A DNA stretch of 64,000 bases from Aplectana chamaeleonis (taxonomy: Eukaryota; Nematoda; Chromadorea; Rhabditida; Cosmocercidae). The DNA lies in contig JAPDOI010000139.1 of NCBI GenBank assembly GCA_029168955.1, positions 890,501-954,500 of the forward strand, in the 5' to 3' direction. This document shows, one piece after another, positions 40,201-52,200 of the stretch; position 1 is the first letter of the stretch; every line of letters begins with the position of its first letter. The notes below the pieces were generated by a model that was not told the DNA's origin, ran no database searches, and saw nothing but the letters and a program-made list of their open reading frames with translations. Made by a program: the position numbers and the translations under genes.

Positions 40201-43200
40201 CGCCCTCTCATTCCGTCTTGCAGAAATTTATGGGTTCAAGCTAAGATAGCTGAAACCCGCATATTCCTGTGTCCAAAGGGCAAGGATGCGATTTCTACGT
40301 TTATTCCACTTGGAAAAAGGCTATATTCACTCCATTGATCTTGTTGTCGCTAAACCCGTAGATTCTCGCTAAACCCTCACTGATTACGCGGAACGCAGGA
40401 ATGGCGTCCGCCCAGGGTTTGTCTAGTCTTCTCTCGGAAAGATTACATGTCACTATGTGGCTGGTTCTGTGGGGTGGCCCCGTGTCGCTCTCTGGAAAAC
40501 CTTGCCAAGGGTCATTTTGACACCGCGAGGATGCTGCGGGTCGTGGGGAGGAAACGGGAGGGCGGTCAGTCCCAGTTGAGAGTGTCTTTCCAGTTCGGAT
40601 CAGGACAGCGTGGATCGATCGATCGAGTGGTGTATCGAGTACAAACTTACGTAGAATATGCGGGCTCTGTGTTGTACATAATTCTGTGGTTGACGTAAAC
40701 TCCTTCTACAAAATTACACTAGATGCCTCCGAAATCCTGGGTATCTCCGGTTTCTGGGTGAGACACCTAGCCACACGTTGGCGGAGTAGATATGGATTTC
40801 TGGTTGAATCTAATTTGCTGGGAATACGAGCTCTGGAGGAAACCATCGCAGCGCCGCCAGAGCGAGACGTTCTGATGAAAAGGGAAGCGAGGAGCATGAA
40901 TGAGCCATGAATGATAACACAAGTTCAAAAATTATATAAACTTTTTGGCCTGAACTGAGGCTTCGAGTCGTAAGTATTGAGAAATGACGGGAAAAATACA
41001 AGACAGCCTCAGGTAAGTTAAAGAATTAATGGGTTTTCTTTACTTTTTCGGAAGTGGACGAGTTACATTGCACCGGCTGAGATAGCTAAGCTGGTGACAA
41101 AGTTATTGAGACAATGACGCTAGTAGACCATGACCGTTTTCGAGCATTTAATTTGAGGATGTTCCTTTTGAGGGGCCAAGCCCATATTCTAGTAGGAGTC
41201 GTACGACCTATTTAACGCCGTTATTTCAACCACTCCCGGGAGCGTGTATGCTGCCTTTCTGTGCTAGGAAAGGAGCTTTTCTAGTGTCTTGCTTGAATGA
41301 GCGAGAAGAGTTCTCCCTTTTGGCAGGGTGTTCGCTTGGTGCAGCGACCATAAGTAGTTACCTTCAAAAGCAACCCACCTAGGTCGAATTGTGACTTTAG
41401 GAGCAATCGTTAGAGCTCAGAAAAACATCTGATTTAAAACATAGCAAATGTTTTCGAATAATTGATAGATTAATGAAGTTTGCCTCAATGCTCTTGTTTT
41501 AGGTCGCCCTTCGGTACCATAGCGAAACAACTGACGAAAACTGTCCTTGCACTGAAGAATCGGAAAACGCACAGAAGGTAGTGAAGGGTCTTACAATTAG
41601 GGTCAGATTTGTTTGAAGCAGTGCTCACAAACGTTAGCTATCTTCCTCTATGTTATACTGACTACGAGTAATGACAATTTATTTTTTTCAGTTGGCAGAA
41701 AGTGATCTCGGAAATCAAGACATATATTGATGAGGAGGAGGAGAAGCGAGAAGCACAAGAAAAAATGAAGGAGCGAATAAAGTTCTATGAGAAGGCGGCT
41801 GTTAAATACGGAAACGGAGTTCTTGAAAAAGGAAAACGAAGTCTTCCGGTAGACCAACTTCTTTCCGAAATTTCGTTCGATAGTATATCATACTGAAATC
41901 CTTCCAGAGCTTACAAGAACTTGAAAAAATGCTGAAACATAAACGGTTGAACCAAACTGCGGAAATCGAAAGGTTGCTACGAAAGCGAGTGTTGTCGCCT
42001 ATTAAGCAAGCTATAAGTGGACCTTTAAAGCTTTTCAGGGAAGGTAAGCTCTGTTGCACCATATCCGGATGCATATTGTTTCGTTTTGTCGTTCGTGCCT
42101 TTGTGAGGTCAAGTCTCCAGGTATTAAAAGTTTTCCTAATGACAATCACTAAGGCATTTTAAATCATAGCTTTGATGTTCTGTGTCATATCTATTGTAAA
42201 CTCTTTCCTGATATATTATTGCTCTTATTCAAGGAACGAAGCTAGCTATGATGATGGCTGGTCAGAACATATCTGATTTCGACGACAAATCTCTACGAAT
42301 GATCAGTCCAAAGATTATGGGTCTTTCGCCGGATAATACCAACGCCAGCAGTAAAGAGGTAGAGCTCCCATGAAATCTTGAGTCCGCCTCTGCAAAATCA
42401 GTTCTGTTTCATTTCATTTCTTGCATTCTGTGTAAAGTGCCTTCATTCCGAAGTGCTCAAATTTCGCTTCTCACCCGCAACCGATTGCGTTACGATGGCG
42501 CGTTCTGTGGCGAGCAGGGCTGTGCGGAAAATGCCGTTTGCCGGCCATTTTTGGGGTTTGCCGTTGCCGCTTGTCGAAATTTTCGTCTAAAACGGCAAAT
42601 TTCCGGCAAAAGTTCGTTGAAACAACAAGGTTTGCCCTCACCCCAGTCTCTGTGTTGGTCAGCGATTTGGAGCTGCTACAAGTGATTATAGTGACTACTT
42701 CCAGCTTCTGGTTCCGGCTCATTCAATGTATAATTGTCCCTTTCAATCGGTAACTTATGAAAGCATCTCAACTGGGTAAACAGAGGAGTTCGTTTGAGTT
42801 TTTAATTCTTTGGGAACCTCTAGATGTCTTTTTTAGACATCAAATTCTTAACCTTTTAAGAATGCCAAAAATGCAAAAACCCTTTTTAAGAGGCATACCG
42901 ATTACTGCAAGTTCTAAGATTGCAAAACCAAGTCATATCAAAGCTGTAGCGCAAAAGCAGCGAAGTTAAGGCACTAGACATATGAACCAGTGGAGAACTC
43001 GTGTATATAGGCCCACTTATCGTCGGTTGGTTGTCTGATGGCAATAGTTGGAACAGGAAAATTATCAATTCTGCAAAGACTTATTTCGGCTTTTTAAAAG
43101 TTGAACAATACTCACAGTTATAAAGTGTTTAATGCCTCTTTATCACATGGTATATGATCACAAGTTATCACAAGGTAGCTGAGTTGAACTGATGTCAGAT

Positions 43201-46200
43201 CTCAGGGAGGACTCGAACCTGCATTGCACGCTTTCCGGGCGAGAGTGTTACCATTACACCACCGACACCCCGCTCTGCATTCCTCAGCTATTCACACATG
43301 AACTGTGTAGGCACAACAGCAATCACCCGTTAACGGGTATGATTTGGTAAGCACATATTAGCATCGAATCTACTTAAGCTGACTGTCGGTGGTGTAATGG
43401 GAACACTCTCGCCCAGAAAACGTGCAATGCGGGTTTGAGTCCTGCCTGACATCTGAGTTTTGCGTTCAACTCAGCTACCTTGTGATAACTTGTGATCATA
43501 TTCACACTGGTCAATAAAGTCAGTGGTCAATAATAATATTTTTTAACTCGAGATCAATAGCTGTAATGAAAGGTTGACTTAGTAACAGAGCTGGGTTTGC
43601 TAGGAAATGGTGTAAAGACGAAAAAATGACAAATCTTTGAAGACAACGATTAAAACCGCACTCAACTTTCCACCAGAAGTTCAAGGGTTCGTGGCCCATT
43701 GCAACAACAGCTCATACACTGAAGGGGCTAGCGCAGCTCTTCAGGGGGGCAACCCTCCGAGCACCGGCGCTTTCTCCCCCCAATAGCGGGGGGGGGTCTA
43801 CCGCCGAAGTGACAATTTGGCTTGATCGGAGCCCCCCGTCACTGCCCGGAAGCCCTCCTATCACTGCCCTTAAGCCCCCCGTCACTGCCCTGAAGCCCCT
43901 GTCACTGCCCTGAAGCCCCCCCCGTCACTGCCCTGAAGCCCCCCCCTCACTGCCTAAGAGCACTGATGTCACGGCCCCGGAACAGTGACGGCACGGCCCC
44001 GGAGCAGTGACATAACCCCCGGAAAGCGTCGCCGCTCTCCTCCAAAAATATCCCTCTCTTACAGAGACTCAAATTCCCCGTCCAGGGCCGGCCCTGTTGG
44101 GACGAATGCGGTTCTCTATGAGATGAGGCGCCCTTTATACCGATTGAGCACGTGATAGATCACAGGAGAAATCACGTCAAATCGGGGCAAAACTTGACGT
44201 GAATGTCGATGTGTGCGGTTGACCTACTATGCCTTCTCTGACCTCTATTGTCGTAAACTACCTTCTACGACTTCTTCCCATCTTTCCGCCTCTTCCTCTC
44301 GGGGGGCAAGCGCCGGAGGAGAGCAGGGGCCTCCTCTGAAGCCTTCTTGGGGGAGGCCTTTGCTATCGCTCCCCCAAGTCGAAAATGGGCTCTAATGCCC
44401 GGCGCTTGCCCCCCCCCCGCAGAGTCTGAGAATGTGGGAAATCGGCTCAAAACGAGCAAACAATAGCACTATATGGCCCGAAACTTGAACGTGGTGTACT
44501 CGCTCCACCCACTTCCTCGGTAGCCACAGGGGTGGTGATTTGGGCGGGTAAACCACATTCAAGTTTTGGGACCTTATAAAGATTTATTGCTTGTTTCTAG
44601 CCGACATCGTTGCCGTAATTGGCATCGTGACAGCTTGTAGGCCGAATACGCAGAAAGGGAAGAGCCAAGGAGCAGTCCAGCTGGCTAGCGCACTGTACGC
44701 GACGCTCCAGCGACGAAGTGAGCGCAGCGGACTCGCGTCACGCGCGTCGCATGTACCAGTCAAACGCCCCTCATTCTGTGCATTCGATCAACATGCCCCT
44801 CGGAACTCTTGATTTGAAAATTCGAAGTCAGTTTTTACCCCTGATGGCGAGCCTTCTCTCCGGGCCTGTCAGAGTTGGCCGATCGGCATAGTCCCACTCA
44901 TTCGATACTCACCGAAATAGTGACAGTCGCGAGCAGAAAATCTATCTAGTGAGACCCTTCGCTCCCGTCCGCAGCCCAACCAGTCGATAATGGGGTTCCA
45001 CTATACTTAGTATCCGAATCACTGCTTTTCGGATATCCGACCGGATATCCTAGATTCGGATAATCCGATATCCGAAAATTCGAAAAAGCGCATTATCTGA
45101 ATCGAACCAATATCCGAAAAACTTGAGATCGGCATTATCCGAATCGATCCATTATCCGAAGAATTAACTTCGGATAACAAGTATAGGTTCCACACGCGCC
45201 CATGGGCAGGGCCGATGCACCCGAGGTGGGGTTTTCCACCCCGAACTCAGACGGTTTTTCGATCAAGCGTGGAAGGGGCCTCATCTGTTCTTCCCCACCA
45301 TGACGTTCTCCCCCATCCATGTACCAGCCACCGACCTTTGCTTGACCACTTTTCTGTCGTTCATATGACTAGCAATCATGCGCTAAGGCATTGAGTTTTC
45401 TTACTCTTCTCTTCATTCTCAACTTCTTCCATGTAAATTTGATCATCATTGAACTGGAAAATGGTTGGCGAGTTCATGAAGCTTTGCACAGCCTTGTGCG
45501 CTAGCGGATACGCAATGACATCATTTCTTCGGAGGGCGCAGTCCGATTCGAACAAAAATTGAATGTTTGAAGACAAACATCCAATTTATGTTCGAATCGA
45601 ACTGCGCTCAGCCCACTACCCAATATTACAACATTTAAAGGCACTGATCACGATAAACTTCGTCTATGATTTTTCGATGAAAAACAATTGTGATAGCCGT
45701 CAGAAGCATAACAGTGTTGAAAAATCGGGTTCAAAAGCCTTCCCAGAGGCAGGAAACGGTTTTGAAGATTAGCCGAGTGGGCAAGGTCGACATCGTTGGG
45801 TATAGTTGTTGTCATAAACAACGACGCGGCTCTATCACTGCCACGCTTTGACCTGCGACCATCAGCAGTGATTATTATTACTTTAGACAATTGAATGGAC
45901 AGATTTTTGCTTGACGAAGATTTCCGTATGTTTTCGACAACTAATTTTCAATTCTAGAGTCTCTTTCAAGCAAAAAGCACCACCAATGATCGCAGGTCAA
46001 AGCGTGGCAGTGATAGGCAGCGTCCATACGTTGCGAGAGCGGGCGCTCCCACTGTTGTGCGCCTCTCGACGCTCCTCTACGCTACCTGCAAATCAACGAA
46101 CACAGGCAAACACCCCTGCCTCGTGTTGATTCGATTGAAAACGTTTGATCGGGTGATCAATCGCTCAAATCGTCGCAACGGCTGATGATTTCCCACGGTT

Positions 46201-49200
46201 TCCAACGTCCGTGGAGGGATTCATGAAAAACAAGGGGAGTGGTTTCGATACAGGTTTAATGCCACCTGCTTTAGTGATACAGCAGTAAGCTTGAAACTTG
46301 CTGCTTGCTTCGTGGTGCTGGCGCAAGCGCGCGAGAGCGAGAGGGCGAGGGCGCGCGAGAAGGAGCGCCTGTGAGCGGCTAGCGTATCGTGAGCCCACGA
46401 TGACCATCGATTTTGCGTAATCGCACGCTCTCGCCACGTATGGACGGAGCCGTAGAGATGGGCCGGTGTTGATGACAACCACTGGACCCAGGAAGGCCGG
46501 CTTTGCCCACTCGGCTAATCTTTGAAACCATTTTGCCTCTGGGAAGGCTTTTGAATCCGTTTTTTCAACACTATTATGCTTCTGGGGGCTACTAGCATAA
46601 TTTTTCAAAGAAAACCTCAGGAACGAATTTTATCGTGAGGATAAACTTCGTCCTTAAGTCTTCAATGAAAAACATTTGTGGTAACCCTCAGAAGAAGACC
46701 TGTGTTGAAAAAACGGATCTAAACGCATTCCCAGAGGCAAAAAACGGTTTTGAAATTCACCCCGATGGGCACAGGGCTGTGCGTAACTGAATTTTGTAAT
46801 TTCGTAAATCGTATATCGTAATTTTTGAAATTCCTCGTAATTCGTAAATCGTAACTGATAATGAGTAATAAGCCCACACATGACCCAAACCTCACTCGAT
46901 GGGGAAACACCGTAGCATTTCAGTGATGAGGTGTTTCCATATCGAAAGAGGGTGGAGGTTGGGTTTCAAAGTGACATTTTTAGAGCAGCACTTGAATAAA
47001 TATTCAGTAAATATACGTGGGATAGAAACGACTTTGATAGACAAATTGGAAACTAAGTTTATTTAAGTACCACTTCTGTGCCAGGTTTCGCCCAACTTTT
47101 GAATACGAAAGCATACGGAATCATCGCTCTACCAAACACTGTTCAGTTGAAGCCAAGGAGGGCAACACTGATGAGAAAAAAATTACGGTTGGATGGTTTT
47201 AGCCTTAACCTTTTGAGGAAGGATGCTTGAATAAGGTGGCCAACCCAAAGGGGATATACATTTAGAAAACTACTTCTTGACGCAGAAGACGAGTCTGCTC
47301 TCTATATTTGTAAAGCGTTGCTCTGAACGGAGTTATAAGCGTTCCTCCACAGAAGCGTAAGTTTGTTGGGGTGGAGACGGCGGTCTCAGTGGTGAATGTT
47401 GATTAGGATATTGAAATGCAAAAAATGGTGAGGGCTCCTTCAAAATCTGTGCCTTCAAAGATTAGGTTCTTCATTTATTTTATTTTGCGTCCAGAACTTG
47501 CTCCTCATTATTAAAACATTTGAAAACGTCCCTGAAAAATGGAAGACTCTGCAGCCATAATTTCTTTGAAATGTTTCAAACCAAATCTTGAAATTACCAC
47601 CTCTCCTCTCGAAGCCTCTGGAGATAGACATCAAAGGTTATTTTGGGAGTCCCCGAAAAAATCTTCGTCGAATAATGTTTTCAGGTTGGAAAATTAATTT
47701 CCCGATTCTCCGGCAGATTTGAATTCTCGAAGTTCCACTTTTTCGCTTGTATCTTTTTAACCGCTAAAGATGGATGCGTGGGGAAGGTTGTTTTTGAAAT
47801 CTCCGTAAAATTCTGCAATGAAGTGTATATTGGGTTCCAACCTTTATTTGCTCCATGAGCCAGCCAGGCCCCTATAGCCGAGCCCCATATTTACTGTCTA
47901 TTCATGTCGGAATGGAATTGCTGTCCCCATATTTACTGTCTATTCATGTCGGAATGGAATTGCTGTCCCCATATTTACTGTCTATTCATGTCGGAATGGA
48001 ATTGCTGTCCCCATATTTACTGTCTATTCATGTCGGAATGGAATTGCTGTCCCCATATTTACTGTCTATTCATGCCGGAATGGAATTGCTGTCACGACCG
48101 CTTTAGAAATTTACAGAAAGCTAGAAGATAGTGGTGCTGAGAGGAATATCAATCATGTCAGGACCTCGCGGTCACAGCATGATTCCGTTTGCAGTACGCG
48201 CTGCAGTAGCGGTTGTCTGCAACTGCGGATCGAAACTTTGATCCGATATAGACTGCAGCTCCACAAAAGGTCTGCGTCTCTGGTGTTCATCATGTGGCAA
48301 GAGCAATCCATGTAAGTAAATCGCTGTGAAGCTACCAACCTGGCTTGGCTTGGGGCAAGGAAAGGTTGGAACCAAATAATAAGTTTGGGTCCGTCAGAGT
48401 GAGAAGGGAGCGACTGGCCATACCTAAAACTCGTTATCAACAATAATAGCTCTCCATGACTGACCTACTGCTGACTTTAACCGGCAAGGGTACGGGTTCA
48501 CCGAAAATTGAAGTTTTGAAGAGTAATCAAATATTAGGAGTGTTTTAAATTTAAAAGTGTTGAAGTTGTGTTGTATTGAAAGCGTTAAATTTATATTTGT
48601 ACTAGACCGCAGACTCGCATTGCTCATTTACCCGCGTTTTCACGTTTTATCACGATTTGTTACGATTCGTTACGATTTCGGTCCCAAATTTCGTAAATCG
48701 TAAATCATAAAAAATTTGCCAAAAACGCCCGTAATTCGTAAATCGTAAACCGTAATTCGTAATTACGCACAGCCCTGGTCCATACGTTGCGAGAGCGTGC
48801 GATTACGCAAAATCGATTGTCGTCATTAACACACGATTCACCATCCGCTGAAGGGCGCTTACGTTCGCTCTCGCGCTCTCACGCCCGTCGCCGCGCGTTT
48901 CCGCCTCCTCTCGCTCGCTCACGCTTAATTCGGGAGAGATGCAGCCACTTTCGAGCGATTTGCTTCATCCCTCGAGCAATAAAAGCCAAGCCTACCTCAA
49001 AATCAATGCCGTCGTGTCTAATACGTCGACCAAGAGCATCCCAAACCGTGATAAATGAGCAGCAAACGAGTCGATTCCAGTGAGTGATCACCAAGTCACG
49101 CGTTTTCAATCAAATCAACGCGAGGCAGGATGCATTTGCCGGAGTCTTTCTGCCTGTATGGGCGCCTATCAGCGTTGAAGAGCGAGAGCGGGCGTTCTCG

Positions 49201-52200
49201 CCACGTATGGACGAAGTCTCCATCACTGCCACGCTTTGACCTGCGCTTCTCAGCAGTGGTTTTCATCGAACTAAGCTATGGATTGTAAAGATTTTTGCCT
49301 AAAGATTTCTGGAAGTTTTCGACAACTATTCCTCAAATCTAATCTCTCTTTCAATGAAAAACCACCGCCGATGATCGGATGTCAAATCTCGGCAGTGATA
49401 GAGACGTGTCGGTGTTGACGACAACATCTAGATCCAAGGAGGCCGGACTTGCCTACTGAGGCAATCTTCAAAACATTTTTTGCCACTGGGAAGGTCTTCC
49501 GATCTGTTTTTCCAACACTGTTCTGCTTCAGTGGGCTAACACCATTGTTTTTCAAAGAAAACTCAAGGACGGAATTTATCGTGAACAGTGCCTTTAAACG
49601 CAGTGTAACCGAGAGGTTTTCCTCCCGTGTTCTTCACTTTTTAAATGAAAGGTCTGGCACGCTACATAGCAAGGACTGCTTCAAAGGAACGTAAAGGCGG
49701 CGTTATTTTGAGGGCCCTCCCTTGTTTACGTTGACTTCCGGGAATGGAAAATTATCCGCTATGAAGGAACGATCCCTATCAATGCAGTCAAGCTTTATCA
49801 CTCACTCAACAGTAATACTAATAATAAATTAATTTTGATCAATTTCAATAATTAAATCAGAATAATTATTTAAATCAAATTATATAATAATTATATTTGA
49901 AAATCACCAATATTTTAATAATTAATTCTTTGATCCGATTATTTGCTGCCTCGGGGAGGGGGGGGGTTGGCAAAGCGGCATGACGCGTTTCGAAGGCTTC
50001 AACACGTTTGTTTGCAGCCGTACCCCTGCCACTTTCTGACTCGTTTTCTGCCCTTCCTTCAAAGCAGAGAGCCGGGGTTCCTCTTAGCTTGCCATTTTGC
50101 TGCGGAAACTCACCGAAGATGATTAGCATGAACAGTGGCTTCAAATTAGCTACGGAACAAGGTTTAGAGGTTCATTTAATACCAGGGAAAGCAGAGGGAC
50201 GTAGCGAGAATATTTTGCACACCGACAGACAGCGTTGCTCGTCAAGCCATGTTTTGACTGCATCGCTGCTGCTTTTCATCGCAGCGATTTCACACCCGCT
50301 GCTGCAGCGATTTAGCAGCGACAGCGATTCTGTTCATAGCGCAAAGCGTCACGAATGACCGAGGAAACTCAATCAATCAGTGAAATTATTAACTGGTATC
50401 CATCAATAACACGTTTCGACTCGTAAAAACCGATCTTGTCATGTGAAAGGGTCAGCGTTTATTCCATTTCATTAATTCATTCCAGTAGAGAAGAACATGC
50501 ACATTTTACGAAAACTAACAGGAAACGGAACGACTGGTTATATTAAAAATATGCATAGTTATGAGTAGAAATATTAAAAGAAGCACACGAGACGAATTAC
50601 GTTGATCTGAACGGCTGTCGCGCTTTGAAAGCTGCTCAGAAGCTTCCAATCTGAAGAAGATATTCGCATTATGTAGTTATTGGGAATTAGACGCGATCTG
50701 AGGGTAGCACGGTTTCCACCAAGGAGTTAAAGGTGACATCCCAGGAAGATCAAGCTTCATTGTTAGTAAAGATTTGGGTGAGAGTTGAAAAAAAACTCTT
50801 CACCTTGTATGCCTTGTATTAAGTGTTCATCGGCATAGAACAGTAGCTGCAAATGCTGCCCTACCATGTGGGATCCTTGGTGCGTATTCGGCCCTCCCGC
50901 CACTAATAGGTATCTGGGCTTGGTTCATCAACAAAATTTGTAGTAATATAGCAGTGCATTTACTGTAGTTCTAGCGTTCACTAGACGAAACGTGTCATTC
51001 GCTGGCAATCGCTCCATCGCTGCCATAATGGCAGCAATGGAGAGATGATCAGCGACCATCGAGAATCGCTCCTCCAGCAGCGAAGCAGTAAAACATAGGA
51101 GTTCATCGCCGCAACCCAGCGATTTAGGACGTTTGCCACGAAGCGATTACAATTGGAGCGCCTTTCCATTAAGCCTAGTTTTGACTTCAGGTAGTCGCTG
51201 CGGCCATGCGAGGGACAACTGTTCCTTTTCATCGCTCGTAATAGAAAGCCGCTCCAATTGTGATCGCTTCGTGGCAAACGTCCTACATCGCTGGGTCGCG
51301 GCGACGAAATCCCATGTTTTTGTGCATCGCTGCTTGTGGAGCGATTCTGAATGGTCGCTGATCATCGCTCCATCGCTGCCATTATGGCAGCGATGGGGAT
51401 TGCGATTGTTTCGTCAGCTAATGACAATATCAATGTTTACGAGTCAGACGTGTTATTGATGCCATTAATTTCACTGATTAATTGATGCACTATGAACTTC
51501 GCGATCCATGCCGACGTTAGGACGTTTGCCACGAAGCGATTACAATTGGAGCGCCTTTCCATTACGCGCGATGAAAAAGGAATGGTCGCAGCGACCAGGT
51601 GCAGTCAAAACATGGCTTCAAGACAAAAATCATGGTCACCGTCATGTGACCCCAAATGTTTTGATAGTGTACAAAGGTTGAAATTTTCAGCCGAAAAAAG
51701 TTCTCATCAGCAGCGTGACGTTTTTTTGTGAGCGACCCTTCTCAAAATATGGTTATCAGTTCTCAATATATGTATTTGACAATGCTTCGACCTTTTTCTA
51801 GCTAGTTGGAAATTTTCCATTTGGATCCCTAATTCTTAAACAGGTATACGTAGCTACGACTACATAGCAAGGCAGTATCGTATTCAGCAAACAACCAAAA
51901 TAAGAAAAAGTTCTCACACACAGAAACTTTATCTCTGCTCCCTAAATAAAAATGAATATTAAAGAACTTGCTTTAGGTCAGTGTGCTTTCGCCATCTCTT
52001 TTCTCATTGCACAACAATGGGCATGGTCTGGAAAAGACTTTGTCGCTTCCGAATCTGATGAAAGCTTCTGGATTGCTAGACAGTCGGGATCAAGAAGATT
52101 GGATGGACTTTGTTATAGAGACGTCAGGAGTAGCTGATGTGATAGAAAAGAGGCAGGTGTGTGCAAAAATGTCTTACATACGGTGTGTTAATTTCTTAGG

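Larger units (their letters stand above)
43153..43500. mobile_element. palindromic element with tRNA-like arms
   Basis: Arms begin TATGATCACAAG and end CTTGTGATCATA, are inverted over about 130 bases, and each carries a tRNA-like sequence with A and B boxes (43200-43267 minus, 43384-43451 plus). TA flanks both ends, suggesting a TA target duplication. Confidence 0.78.

Noticed and set aside
43384..43451. Functional tRNA (anticodon position GGA)
   Set aside because: Position 33 is C, stems have mismatches, the partner arm carries the same defect, and both sit in inverted repeats of a mobile element.
47855..48131. Repeat protein with 14-residue units
   Set aside because: Product of the 42-bp minisatellite with unrelated repeats in two frames; no splice signals or start context.
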